Below are positions 7,921 through 15,788 of a stretch of DNA of 64,000 nucleotides, in pieces. Source of the stretch: Arthrobacter sp. UNC362MFTsu5.1 (lineage in GTDB: Bacteria; Actinomycetota; Actinomycetes; Actinomycetales; Micrococcaceae); the NCBI RefSeq assembly GCF_000685965.1, contig NZ_JMLE01000023.1, positions 1 through 64,000 of the forward strand, in the 5' to 3' direction. The notes under the pieces were generated by a model. That model had not been told where the DNA came from and did not search any database. It saw only the letters and a list, made by a program, of their open reading frames with translations. Within the stretch, counting starts at the first letter, position 1. Each line of letters begins with the position of its first letter. The position numbers and the translations under genes are program-made.

Positions 7921-8490
7921 TCATCCTGAGCCCCCTCCACCAACGGGAAGCAGGATGGAGGGCCGCAGGTCTGTCACCAGGGAGAGCGGGTTGAGGTACT
8001 CCTCGCCCCGCCGCACTCCCCAGTGAATGCACGGCAGTGACGCGCAGTGTCCCTGCACCACCGTCCCGACGACGTCGCCCTTCGACACCGCGGCCCCGGC
8101 CGCCAGGCTGCTTTCGACGGGCTCGAAACTGCTGCGCAGGCCGTTGCCGTGATCGATGGTGATCACGGGCCGGTCCACCACGACGCCCACGAAGCTGACG
8201 GTTCCTGACTCCGGAGCGGTGACCGGGCCGCCGTCGGCCGCTGCCTGCAGGTCCACCCCGCGGTGCCCGCTCAACCACGGCTTGTCCGGGGGATCGAACG
8301 CGCGGAGTACGGCCGGCCTGGGTGCCAAAGGCCAGTCCCAGGTGCCGGGGGCGGTGGTGCCGGGGGCTGCGGCAGGCGTGACCCCTGCGCCAACTGTGCC
8401 CGCTGCGCCAATTGTGCCCGCTCCGCCGGCGGAGGGTGTGATGGCAGAGACGGAGAGCAGGGCGGCGGCCGTGATGGTTCGGAATTTCAT
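7921..8490 (-). CDS. M23-family metallopeptidase-like secreted protein, degenerate active site
   Basis: A 189-residue protein with a signal peptide (MKFRTITAAALLSVSAITPSAGG), an alanine/proline/glycine-rich linker and a LytM/M23 fold. The first zinc-site motif is intact (HRGVDL). The later elements are changed: the usual histidine in the RYAHLSS-like strand is replaced (SSFEPVESSL), and the HxH motif reads HWG. This pattern, also seen in other actinobacterial M23 proteins near rpsB, suggests a non-hydrolytic or altered enzyme acting at the cell wall. It is divergent from rpsB. Two cysteines in GHCASLPCIHWG may form a disulfide. Confidence 0.82.
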   Translation of the reverse strand: MKFRTITAAALLSVSAITPSAGGAGTIGAAGTVGAGVTPAAAPGTTAPGTWDWPLAPRPAVLRAFDPPDKPWLSGHRGVDLQAAADGGPVTAPESGTVSFVGVVVDRPVITIDHGNGLRSSFEPVESSLAAGAAVSKGDVVGTVVQGHCASLPCIHWGVRRGEEYLNPLSLVTDLRPSILLPVGGGGSG

Positions 8491-8599
8491 GCCTCCAGCC
8501 TGTTATCCCGATGCTGCGGCAGGAAGGGCTTTTCACCGCTATGTGGACAAGGCTGCGGTCCCGGAATTGGTCAGATTCGGGGGAGCTGCTGTAGTACAC

Positions 8600-8629
8600 T
8601 TGACGGAGCAGTTTGCTGTGCCCTCAACT
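8600..8629 (+). promoter_or_regulatory. Candidate rpsB promoter
   Basis: TTGACG (8600-8605) followed after 18 bases by TCAACT (8624-8629). The -35 box is good and the -10 weak. It would give a leader of about 300 bases before rpsB. Confidence 0.3.
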
Positions 8630-8805
8630 ATGCCCGGCTAGCGGTTCAAGCCACTTTTGGTCGCTTGGTCCTCAACGCCGTTTAGTCAGCACGTCTCATT
8701 CAGAGGTGTGGGGGAGCAGTGGCTGACTACGCGTATCCAGCCCTCCACAGACGAAGCCTGAAACTTCTGCTGCGGGGGACTGTGCCTCCTGCGGTCCGTG
8801 CCTAG

Positions 8806-8854
8806 GCCCGGATGGGAAGCGCAGTGGATGCCAGGAGCAATGCCCATCCCGGGC
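8806..8854 (+). promoter_or_regulatory. rpsB leader RNA, upstream hairpin
   Basis: GCCCGGATGGG (8806-8816) pairs with CCCATCCCGGGC (8843-8854) with one bulged C, enclosing 26 bases. It is the first of two structures in the 446-base stretch before rpsB (8491-8936), in which no convincing gene is seen. Confidence 0.5.
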
Positions 8855-8878
8855 GAAGCTAATCAACCGTCAACTATT

Positions 8879-8921
8879 GGCAGGGTAAGAGAGCCAGGGG
8901 CTCTCTCATGAATGACCTGCC
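8879..8921 (+). promoter_or_regulatory. rpsB leader RNA, downstream hairpin next to the ribosome binding site
   Basis: Outer stem GGCAGG/CCTGCC (8879-8884 with 8916-8921) and inner perfect stem AGAGAGCC/GGCTCTCT (8888-8895 with 8899-8906) with loop AGG. The structure ends four bases before GGAGCG ahead of the rpsB ATG. The position suits autogenous control by S2, as is known for other ribosomal protein operons, but this is inference. Confidence 0.6.
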
Positions 8922-8936
8922 GGAAGGAGCGTCGGC

Positions 8937-9806
8937 ATGCCCGTCGTAACTATGCGCCAGCTGCTTGACAGCGGCGTCCACTTTGGACACCAGACCCGTC
9001 GTTGGAACCCGAAGATGAAGCGATTCATCTTCACGGAGCGCAACGGCATCTACATCATTGACCTGCAGCAGTCACTGTCCTACATCGACCGTGCCTACGA
9101 GTTCGTGAAGGCCACCGTTGCACACGGCGGCACCGTTCTCTTCGTCGGCACCAAGAAGCAGGCTCAGGAATCCATCGCCGAGCAGGCCACCCGCGTCGGC
9201 CAGCCGTACGTCAACCAGCGTTGGCTCGGCGGTATGCTGACCAACTTCCAGACGGTCTCCAAGCGCATCCAGCGCATGAAGGAACTCGAAGAGATCGACT
9301 TCGACGACGTCGCCGGTTCCGCTTACACCAAGAAGGAGCTGCTGCTCCTTCGCCGTGAACTCACCAAGCTGGAAACCAACCTTGGCGGTATCCGCAACCT
9401 GACCAAGGCACCGTCCGTGCTCTGGATCGTGGACACCAAGAAGGAACACCTCGCCGTTGATGAGGCCAAGAAGCTGAACATCCCGGTTGTTGCCATCCTG
9501 GACACCAACTGCGATCCGGACGAAGTCGACTTCCCGATCCCGGGCAACGACGACGCCATCCGCTCCGTCAACCTGCTGACCCGCGTTGTTGCCGACGCCG
9601 TTGCTGAGGGCCTGATCGCCCGCAACCAGCGCGCAACCGGCACCACGGAAGCACCGGAAGAGCCGCTGGCCGAGTGGGAGCGCGAGCTCCTCGAAGGCAG
9701 CAAGGCTGAAGAGGCTGCCGCTCCGGCCGCCGCAGAAGCTGCTGCTCCGGCTGCCGAGGAAGCCCCGGCCGCTGCCGAGGCTCCCGCCGCAGACGCGGAC
9801 AAGTAA
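8937..9806 (+). CDS. rpsB: 30S ribosomal protein S2
   Basis: A 289-residue S2 protein. The N-terminus [27 protein letters not shown] and the central signature [32 protein letters not shown] are unmistakable. S2 joins the small subunit late and helps recruit S1. The last 40 or so residues form an alanine/glutamate-rich tail ([18 protein letters not shown]), longer than in E. coli but common in actinobacteria. GGAAGGAGCG precedes the ATG. It is followed by tsf, the usual rpsB-tsf arrangement, with a strong hairpin between them. Confidence 0.98.
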   Translation: MPVVTMRQLLDSGVHFGHQTRRWNPKMKRFIFTERNGIYIIDLQQSLSYIDRAYEFVKATVAHGGTVLFVGTKKQAQESIAEQATRVGQPYVNQRWLGGMLTNFQTVSKRIQRMKELEEIDFDDVAGSAYTKKELLLLRRELTKLETNLGGIRNLTKAPSVLWIVDTKKEHLAVDEAKKLNIPVVAILDTNCDPDEVDFPIPGNDDAIRSVNLLTRVVADAVAEGLIARNQRATGTTEAPEEPLAEWERELLEGSKAEEAAAPAAAEAAAPAAEEAPAAAEAPAADADK

Positions 9807-9852
9807 GACAAATAAATCCGGACTCCCGGTGCTGCCAGCAGCGCCGGAACTG

Positions 9853-9895
9853 CTGACAGGATGGCCGCTCACTCGGTGAGCTGCCGTCCTGTCAG
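9853..9895 (+). promoter_or_regulatory. rpsB-tsf intergenic hairpin
   Basis: CTGACAGGA (9853-9861) pairs with TCCTGTCAG (9887-9895), and the inner GCTCAC pairs with GTGAGC (9867-9872 with 9876-9881). No T-run follows. It could be a partial terminator, processing site or stabiliser that sets the ratio of S2 to EF-Ts. Confidence 0.6.
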
Positions 9896-9934
9896 TCCGT
9901 ACACCACATAAAATTTCTAGACAGAGGGGTTCAC

Positions 9935-10771
9935 ATGGCGAACTACACTGCCGCTGATATCAAGGCTCTGCGTGAGCGCACTGGCGCCGGCATGATGGAT
10001 GTCAAGAAGGCTCTTGACGAAGCCAACGGTGACGCCGAAAAGGCCATCGAGATCATCCGCATCAAGGGCCTGAAGGGCGCTACCAAGCGTGAAGGCCGCT
10101 CCACCGCGGAAGGCCTGGTTGCTGCCAAGGTCGCCGGCGGCGTCGGCGTGATGATCGAAGTCAACTGCGAGACCGACTTCGTTGCCAAGGCTGACAAGTT
10201 CATCCAGCTGGCCGACAAGGTCCTGGCCGTTGCAGTCGAGTCCGGCGCTGCCGACCTCGAGACCCTGCTGGCCACCGACGTTGACGGCAAGCCGCTGTCC
10301 GAGGTTGTCGTCGAAGAAGGCGCCATCCTGGGCGAAAAGGTTGTTGTCCGCCGCATCTCCCGTATCGAGGGTGCAACGGTCGACGCTTACCTGCACAAGA
10401 CCTCCAAGGACCTCCCGGCCCAGGTCGGCGTCCTGTTCGCTGTCGACGGTGAAGGCGAAGCCGCCGCCACCGCAGCGCACGACGTCGCCGTCCACATCGC
10501 CGCGATGTCCCCGAACTACCTCTCCCGCGAGGATGTTCCGGCCGAGCTCGTCGAATCCGAGCGTCGCATCGCCGAGGAAACGGCCAAGGCTGAAGGCAAG
10601 CCCGAGGCTGCAATGACCAAGATTGTGGAAGGCCGTGTTACGGGCTTCTACAAGGGCGAGGTCCTCCTCGACCAGGCATTCGCCAAGGATGCCAAGAAGT
10701 CTGTCGCGCAGGTCCTCGAAGAGGCCGGCGTCAAGGGCACCGCGTTCACGCGTTTCCGCGTCGGTTCCTAG
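9935..10771 (+). CDS. tsf: Translation elongation factor Ts
   Basis: A 278-residue EF-Ts, the nucleotide exchange factor for EF-Tu. The N-terminal UBA-like domain reads ANYTAADIKALRERTGAGMMDVKKALDEANGD, including the TGAGMMDVKKAL signature. The core has the conserved EVNCETDFVA motif that contacts EF-Tu. Length matches actinobacterial homologues. AGAGGGGTTCAC precedes the ATG. It is the second gene of the rpsB-tsf unit and is followed by a terminator. Confidence 0.98.
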   Translation: MANYTAADIKALRERTGAGMMDVKKALDEANGDAEKAIEIIRIKGLKGATKREGRSTAEGLVAAKVAGGVGVMIEVNCETDFVAKADKFIQLADKVLAVAVESGAADLETLLATDVDGKPLSEVVVEEGAILGEKVVVRRISRIEGATVDAYLHKTSKDLPAQVGVLFAVDGEGEAAATAAHDVAVHIAAMSPNYLSREDVPAELVESERRIAEETAKAEGKPEAAMTKIVEGRVTGFYKGEVLLDQAFAKDAKKSVAQVLEEAGVKGTAFTRFRVGS

Positions 10772-10781
10772 TTAGGCACGC

Positions 10782-10814
10782 AAAGGGGTGGTCACTTCGG
10801 TGGCCGCCCCTTTT
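10782..10814 (+). terminator. Intrinsic terminator after tsf
   Basis: AAAGGGGTGGTCAC, loop TTCG, then GTGGCCGCCCCTTTT (one G-T pair and one mismatch in the stem). It ends the rpsB-tsf transcript, so pyrH probably has its own promoter. Confidence 0.88.
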
Positions 10815-10858
10815 GCATGCAACCGCTGCCTTAAGGGCTGCACCTATGGCCGGGGGGA

Positions 10859-10888
10859 ATGACACCTTTGGCCATCCGGCACGATAAC
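10859..10888 (+). promoter_or_regulatory. Candidate promoter of pyrH-frr-cdsA
   Basis: ATGACA (10859-10864), 18-base spacer, GATAAC (10883-10888), about 30 bases before the pyrH start and just downstream of the tsf terminator. Confidence 0.4.
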
Positions 10889-10919
10889 CTAGCTCAGAGC
10901 TCATTTACGGGAAGGCACC

Positions 10920-11657
10920 ATGGAAACCGTCAACAATTCTGTCCAGTCAGAGAAGAGCCGGCGTCGCGTCCTCCTGAAACTCTCCGGCGAGGTCTTCGGC
11001 GGCGGAAAGCTGGGCGTGGACCCGGACACCGTCCGCGGGGTCGCCAAGCAGATCGCCGCAGCAGTACCCGACGTCGAGGTTGCAATCGTTGTGGGCGGCG
11101 GTAACTTCTTCCGCGGCGCCGAACTGTCCCAGAGCGGCATGGACCGGTCCCGCGCCGACTACATGGGCATGCTGGGTACCGTGATGAACTGCCTCGCCCT
11201 GCAGGACTTCCTGGAACAGGCCGGCGTCGAGACCCGCGTGCAGAGCGCCATCACCATGGGCCAGGTGGCCGAGGCCTATATCCCGCGCCGCGCCATCCGC
11301 CACATGGAAAAGGGCCGCGTCGTGATTTTCGGCGCCGGTGCCGGGCTGCCGTACTTCTCCACCGACACCGTGGCTGCCCAGCGTGCGCTGGAAGTCCACG
11401 CCGACGTCGTCCTGATGGCAAAGAGCGGAGTGGACGGCGTCTACACCGCCGACCCCAAGAAGGATCCGGGCGCTGAAAAGCTGGACCGGCTGAGCTACGA
11501 CGACGCCCTGCGCCGCGACATCCGCGTGATGGACCAGACCGCCATGACCATGTGCAAGGACAACAACCTCACCATGGTGGTGTTCGGCATGGAAGGCGAA
11601 GGCAACGTGACCCGGGCGATCCGCGGAGAGCAGCTGGGCACCGTAGTCACCCCCTAG
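10920..11657 (+). CDS. pyrH: UMP kinase
   Basis: A 245-residue bacterial UMP kinase of the amino-acid-kinase fold, phosphorylating UMP to UDP in pyrimidine synthesis. Signatures: [14 protein letters not shown] (phosphate-binding N-terminus), [20 protein letters not shown] and [20 protein letters not shown] (nucleotide site). The first dozen residues ([13 protein letters not shown]) are a non-conserved extension. GGGAAGG precedes the ATG. It is followed after 108 bases by frr, the standard pyrH-frr pairing. Confidence 0.97.
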   Translation: METVNNSVQSEKSRRRVLLKLSGEVFGGGKLGVDPDTVRGVAKQIAAAVPDVEVAIVVGGGNFFRGAELSQSGMDRSRADYMGMLGTVMNCLALQDFLEQAGVETRVQSAITMGQVAEAYIPRRAIRHMEKGRVVIFGAGAGLPYFSTDTVAAQRALEVHADVVLMAKSGVDGVYTADPKKDPGAEKLDRLSYDDALRRDIRVMDQTAMTMCKDNNLTMVVFGMEGEGNVTRAIRGEQLGTVVTP

Positions 11658-11684
11658 CAACAGCTAGGATGATTTGAGGAAGGC

Positions 11685-11703
11685 CGGCCCGCAGGGCGGG
11701 CCG
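11685..11703 (+). promoter_or_regulatory. Hairpin 1 in pyrH-frr spacer
   Basis: CGGCCCGC pairs with GCGGGCCG around loop AGG, directly after pyrH. No T-run follows. Confidence 0.5.
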
Positions 11704-11720
11704 CAAAGACGGAACGAACC

Positions 11721-11746
11721 GTGCATTCCGGCCAGCCGGAATGCAC
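11721..11746 (+). promoter_or_regulatory. Hairpin 2 in pyrH-frr spacer
   Basis: GTGCATTCCGGC and GCCGGAATGCAC form a perfect 12-base inverted repeat with only two bases between. It ends about ten bases before GAGGAG, the frr ribosome binding site. It may tune read-through or translation of frr. Confidence 0.5.
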
Positions 11747-11765
11747 CAATTTCTGAGGAGAGACC

Positions 11766-12323
11766 GTGATCGAAGAGACCTTGCTCGAAGCCGGGGACAA
11801 GATGGACAAGGCAGTCGAGGTAGCCAAGGAAGACTTCGCCTCGATCCGGACCGGCCGCGCCACGCCAGGACTCTACAACCGGGTGCTGGTGGACTACTAC
11901 GGTTCACCCACCCCGCTGCAGCAGCTGGCATCGTTCGCCGTTCCCGACGCGCGGACCATCCTGATCACCCCGTTCGACAAGACGGCCCTCCGCGACATCG
12001 AGCGGGCCCTCAGCGACTCCGAGGTGGGCGCCAACCCGTCCAACGACGGCAACGTCATCCGGATCACCATTCCGGAGCTGACCAAGGAACGCCGCAAGGA
12101 ATACGTCAAAATCGTCAAGGCAAAGGGCGAGGACGCCAAGGTGTCCATCCGGAACATCCGCCGCAAGGCCAAGGAAACCCTGGACAAGCTGGTCAAGGAC
12201 GGCGAAGCAGGCGAGGACGAGGGTGCGCGCGGCGAGAAGGAACTCGACGCCATGACCAAATCGCACGTTGACGGCATCGACGACCTGCTCAAGCGCAAGG
12301 AAGCCGAGCTGCTCGAGGTCTGA
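11766..12323 (+). CDS. frr: Ribosome recycling factor
   Basis: A 185-residue recycling factor, which with EF-G splits the post-termination ribosome. It has the usual length and the conserved RTGRATPGLYNRVLVDYYGS near the N-terminus, followed by PELTKERRKEYVKIVK and VSIRNIRRKA. GTG start with GAGGAG seven bases upstream. The stop overlaps the cdsA start by one base (TGATG), so cdsA translation is coupled to frr. Confidence 0.98.
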   Translation: MIEETLLEAGDKMDKAVEVAKEDFASIRTGRATPGLYNRVLVDYYGSPTPLQQLASFAVPDARTILITPFDKTALRDIERALSDSEVGANPSNDGNVIRITIPELTKERRKEYVKIVKAKGEDAKVSIRNIRRKAKETLDKLVKDGEAGEDEGARGEKELDAMTKSHVDGIDDLLKRKEAELLEV

Positions 12324-13243
12324 TGGATCAGGCACAGCAGGCGCCCGGACCCAGGGTCCGGGCCCGGGGGAAGCAGCGCTCCAACCCAACGCCCAAGGCC
12401 GGCAGGAATCTTCCGGCCGCCACCGTGGTGGGTCTCGCAATGCTTTTCGCCGTCTTGGGGGGTCTCCTGTTCCTGCCGCTCGGATTTGTGCTGGTCACTA
12501 CCACCTTCGCGGTGTTCGGTGTCTGGGAGATCTTCCGTGCCCTTGAAGTAAGCGGTACCCGCCTGCCCATCGTTCCAGTGATGGTGGGCACGGTGGGAAT
12601 GCCGCTGGCCGCCTACTTCGGCGGTCTGGAGAGCCTGCTGTTTGCGCTGTTGGCCAGCAGCGTGGCGGTCCTGCTGTGGCGGACCATTGAGAGCGCCGCC
12701 GGATCGGCCCGCAGCATCTTTGCCGGCGTCTTTACGCTGGCCTGGGTGCCGTTCTTCATCAGCTTTGCGATCCTGCCGCTGCACGGGGTGGGCAGCGTGA
12801 CGCCGGTGGGCCTGTGGCCGGGCGGCGTGATTCCGGCCGGCGCATGGCAGATCGCCACCATGCTCCTGCTGGTCGTTTCCAACGACACCTTCGGCTACCT
12901 TGTCGGCGCGTCCTTCGGGAAGCACCCCATGGCGCCCAAGATCAGCCCCAAGAAATCGTGGGAAGGGTTCGCCGGATCCATCGCCGGCGCCATTGCCGTG
13001 GGTGTCCTGGCCTGCATTTTCCTGCTGGACAAGCCCTGGTGGGTCGGCGTGGTGCTGGCCGTGGGCATGGTGGCCGCGGCCACCATCGGCGACCTCTCCG
13101 AATCCATGGTCAAACGGGAACTCGGCATCAAGGACATGAGCAGCATCCTGCCCGGCCACGGCGGCGTGATGGACCGCCTGGACTCAATCGTCTTCGCCTC
13201 GCCGGCAGCGTTTATCCTGTTCACAGCTGTTTCGGGAGCCTGA
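12323..13243 (+). CDS. cdsA: Phosphatidate cytidylyltransferase (CDP-diacylglycerol synthase)
   Basis: A 306-residue membrane enzyme making CDP-diacylglycerol from phosphatidic acid and CTP. The CdsA signature is complete near the C-terminus: SMVKRELGIKDMSSILPGHG followed by GVMDRLDS, with the catalytic KR, KD and DR-D residues. SPKKSWEG precedes it. About eight hydrophobic helices are visible. The first 30 residues are basic and disordered-looking. Coupled to frr by a one-base overlap. Its product feeds the CDP-alcohol phosphatidyltransferase at 3.5 kb. Confidence 0.97.
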   Translation: MDQAQQAPGPRVRARGKQRSNPTPKAGRNLPAATVVGLAMLFAVLGGLLFLPLGFVLVTTTFAVFGVWEIFRALEVSGTRLPIVPVMVGTVGMPLAAYFGGLESLLFALLASSVAVLLWRTIESAAGSARSIFAGVFTLAWVPFFISFAILPLHGVGSVTPVGLWPGGVIPAGAWQIATMLLLVVSNDTFGYLVGASFGKHPMAPKISPKKSWEGFAGSIAGAIAVGVLACIFLLDKPWWVGVVLAVGMVAAATIGDLSESMVKRELGIKDMSSILPGHGGVMDRLDSIVFASPAAFILFTAVSGA

Positions 13244-13320
13244 GGCATCCTGCCCGGCAACAGATCCGCACCTTAGACTGGTGCGGAGCAAAACAGCTGA
13301 ACAGCACTGAAGGAAGCAAA

Positions 13321-13905
13321 GTGACAGTGGACATTCAACGGCAGATACCTGCGTCATTTGACCGCGTGCAGCGGAATGAATACGGCTACAACGCCAAGCA
13401 GGTGGATGAGTTCCTCCAGCGGGCGCGGGTTTCGTTCGAGAATCCGGGAGCGGCCGGCCAGGCCATCAAGAGCGCCGACGTCCGGGCTGTCTGCTTCGAT
13501 CCTGTCAAGGGCGGCTACGCCGCGGCCGGTGTGGACGCGGCCCTGGACCGCCTGGAGGACGCCTTCGCACGGCGGGAGCGGGACGAGCTCATCGGCGCCC
13601 GCGGCGAGGAGGCCTGGCTCCGCGAAATCGGCAAGCTGTCCGGGCTGCTGCGGGGCAGGTTGCACCGTCGCGACGGTGAGCGGTTCCGCCGGCCCGCAGG
13701 CAGCCGGGGCCGGAGCTACAACACCGTGGACGTGGACAACCTGTGCCATGACCTCATCGGCTACCTCGAGGCGGACCAGCCGCTCAGCGTCGACAATGTC
13801 CGCCGCGCGGTCTTCCGTCAGGCCAAGGGCAAGGACGGCTACGAAGAAACCCAGGTGGACGCGTTCCTGGATCGCGTGGTCGAACTCATGGCAGCCATCG
13901 ACTGA
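13321..13905 (+). CDS. DivIVA-domain repeat protein
   Basis: A 194-residue protein with three DivIVA-like segments. The first is SFDRVQRNEYGYNAKQVDEF near the N-terminus. The second is CFDPVKGGYAAAGVDAALDRLEDAF in the middle. The third is RRAVFRQAKGKDGYEETQVDAFLDRVVELM at the C-terminus, given here in outline as FR-GYEETQVDAFLDRV. The GY-x5-VD-FL pattern matches the membrane-curvature-binding turn of DivIVA/Wag31. Unlike true Wag31 there is no long coiled coil. The start is GTG at 13321 after AAGGAAGC. It occupies the place after cdsA where rlmN often lies in actinobacteria. A role at poles or septum is inference. Confidence 0.82.
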   Translation: MTVDIQRQIPASFDRVQRNEYGYNAKQVDEFLQRARVSFENPGAAGQAIKSADVRAVCFDPVKGGYAAAGVDAALDRLEDAFARRERDELIGARGEEAWLREIGKLSGLLRGRLHRRDGERFRRPAGSRGRSYNTVDVDNLCHDLIGYLEADQPLSVDNVRRAVFRQAKGKDGYEETQVDAFLDRVVELMAAID

Positions 13906-13933
13906 CAGCTTCTCCTGGCGGCCCGCAACGTCC

Positions 13934-15430
13934 TTAGCGGTCTGAGTGTCCCTGCCGTTCGGTGGCCAGCGGTCGTTCCGGCGTGTGGAGCCTGGTCATC
14001 ACCTTCGTGAGCGTCCTCGGCACGCGGCCCTTCGTGGCACGGGAGACCAGGACCATCACGGCGAACGCCGCCGGGACTGTCCAGGCCGCCGGCTGTGCAA
14101 GCCACTGCGGCATCGCGGCGCCGGACGCCGCCGGACCGGACAGGGCGCCCGCAACCAGGGCGCCGCCGCACAGCACGCCGCCGGTCACCATCCCGGCGAT
14201 CGCTCCTGCGTCCGTGAGGCCGCGCCACCAGATCCCCAGCAACAGGGCGGGGCAGATTGTTGAGGCTGTGAACGCGAAGACGAGGCCCACGCTGCCGGCC
14301 AGGGCCAGGGAATCGGTCATAAAGGCAAAGCCCAGGGGAACAGTCGCCGAAATCAGCGCGGCCAGGCGGAAGCCGCGGACGCTCCCGCCCAGGACATCCT
14401 GGCTGATGACGCCTGCGAGCGAGACCACCAGCCCCGAGGTGGTGGACAGGAACGCCGCGAACGCTCCCGCCACCACGAGTGCTGAGAGCATGTCCCCGGC
14501 CGGGCCGCCGATCAGGCGGCCGGGCAGGAGCAGGACCAGCGCATCGGAGCGTTCGCCCTGGGCCAGACCCGGGGCGAACATCCGCCCGAGCAGACCGTAC
14601 GCGGTGGGAAAGAGATAGAACACGGAGAGCAGCCCCAGCACGATCAACGTGGTGCGGCGGGCCGACTGCCCGTCCGGGTTGGTGTAGAACCGCACCAGGA
14701 CGTGCGGCAGACCAAGCGTGCCAAAGAGCAGCGCCACCAGCAGCGAGATGTTCTGGTAGGGCCCGTTGGGGGCCAGCCCGGTGGGGTTCGTGTTGGCTTC
14801 GGCCAGGGCCGGTGTCCCGTTGCCCGCCAGCACGAGGGCGATGAACACAATGGGCACGGCCAGGGCTGTGAGCTTCAGCCAGTACTGGAAAGCCTGCACA
14901 AAAGTGATGGAACGCATCCCGCCCGCCACCACCGTCAGGCACACCACAATGACGACCGCCACGGACCCCACCCAGGACGGCAGTCCGGTGGTGATGCGGA
15001 TCGTCAGGGCGGCGCCGTGGAGCTGAGGCACAATGTAAAGCCAGCCCACCACCACAACCACCAGGCTGGTCACGCGGCGGACCGCCCGGGAATCCAGCCG
15101 CACCTCGGTAAAGTCCGGGAGCGTATAGGCGCCTGATCGCCGCAGCGGAGCGGCAACGAAGAGCAGCAGCATCAGGTATCCCGCGGTGTAACCGATGGGA
15201 AACCAAAGCGCATCGGTACCGGACAGCAGGACCAGTCCCGCCACGCCCAGGAAGCTCGCGGCAGAGAGGTACTCGCCGCCGATCGCGGACGCATTCCACC
15301 AGGGCCGGACCGTCCGGGACGCCACGTAGAAGTCGCCGGTGGTGCGTGAAATCCGCAATCCGTAAAACCCGATGACGGCGGTGGCCACGGAAACACCAAC
15401 CAGCGCCGCGATGCCCACCACCGGGTTCAC
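13934..15430 (-). CDS. Sodium:solute symporter (SSS family), acetate-permease-like
   Basis: A 498-residue transporter with about thirteen hydrophobic helices. The SSS hallmarks are present: DFYVASRTVRPWWNASAIGG then EYLSAASFLGVAGL, the same layout as in the ActP-like gene at 18.3 kb. It probably imports a small monocarboxylate with sodium. The gene starts seven bases after the end of a DUF485 gene, its usual partner, and both follow the LytTR regulator gene on the same strand. The substrate could be acetate, pyruvate or propionate; sequence does not decide. Confidence 0.88.
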   Translation of the reverse strand: MNPVVGIAALVGVSVATAVIGFYGLRISRTTGDFYVASRTVRPWWNASAIGGEYLSAASFLGVAGLVLLSGTDALWFPIGYTAGYLMLLLFVAAPLRRSGAYTLPDFTEVRLDSRAVRRVTSLVVVVVGWLYIVPQLHGAALTIRITTGLPSWVGSVAVVIVVCLTVVAGGMRSITFVQAFQYWLKLTALAVPIVFIALVLAGNGTPALAEANTNPTGLAPNGPYQNISLLVALLFGTLGLPHVLVRFYTNPDGQSARRTTLIVLGLLSVFYLFPTAYGLLGRMFAPGLAQGERSDALVLLLPGRLIGGPAGDMLSALVVAGAFAAFLSTTSGLVVSLAGVISQDVLGGSVRGFRLAALISATVPLGFAFMTDSLALAGSVGLVFAFTASTICPALLLGIWWRGLTDAGAIAGMVTGGVLCGGALVAGALSGPAASGAAMPQWLAQPAAWTVPAAFAVMVLVSRATKGRVPRTLTKVMTRLHTPERPLATERQGHSDR

Positions 15431-15437
15431 CGCCGCC

Positions 15438-15788
15438 TCACCTGTCCTCCGCCAGGTCCCGGTACCGGGCCTCGTTGCGGCTGGCCGACCGGATGTAGAG
15501 CCACGCGCTGAGGCCGATCACGGGGTAGATCCCGGCACCCAGGAGCAACCAGCCGAAGGGGATGCCCGCGATGGTGGCCTCCGCGAGGCCCGGCACCAGC
15601 CCCAGCATGAGGGGAAAAGCCAGCAGGATCAGCAGGAAGCCGGCGGCCACCACCAGGGACAGGCGCAGCTGGGAACGGATCAGGGACCGGACGAACACCT
15701 GGCCCACGTCGGATTCCTCGGCGGCCACGCGGGAGTCCATCACCGGTTTGGCCTCGGAGCGCGGCGCCGTCACCTTGACGCGGGTCAT
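15438..15788 (-). CDS. DUF485-like small membrane protein
   Basis: A 116-residue protein with two hydrophobic helices (LSLVVAAGFLLILLAFPLMLGLVPGL and FGWLLLGAGIYPVIGLSAWLYI) preceded by the basic SLIRSQLRLS and followed by a charged tail. This is the layout of DUF485 partners of SSS symporters. Its start overlaps the end of the LytTR regulator gene by four bases, and the symporter follows seven bases after its stop, giving a tight four-gene minus-strand operon with the sensor kinase. Confidence 0.75.
   Translation of the reverse strand: MTRVKVTAPRSEAKPVMDSRVAAEESDVGQVFVRSLIRSQLRLSLVVAAGFLLILLAFPLMLGLVPGLAEATIAGIPFGWLLLGAGIYPVIGLSAWLYIRSASRNEARYRDLAEDR

Noticed and set aside
8719-8805. A 28-codon GTG frame in the rpsB leader (reading MADYAYPALHRRSLKLLLRG onward)
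   Set aside because: GGGGGAG lies only two bases before the GTG, too close for a normal start, and there is no coding signature. A leader peptide is possible but not supported.
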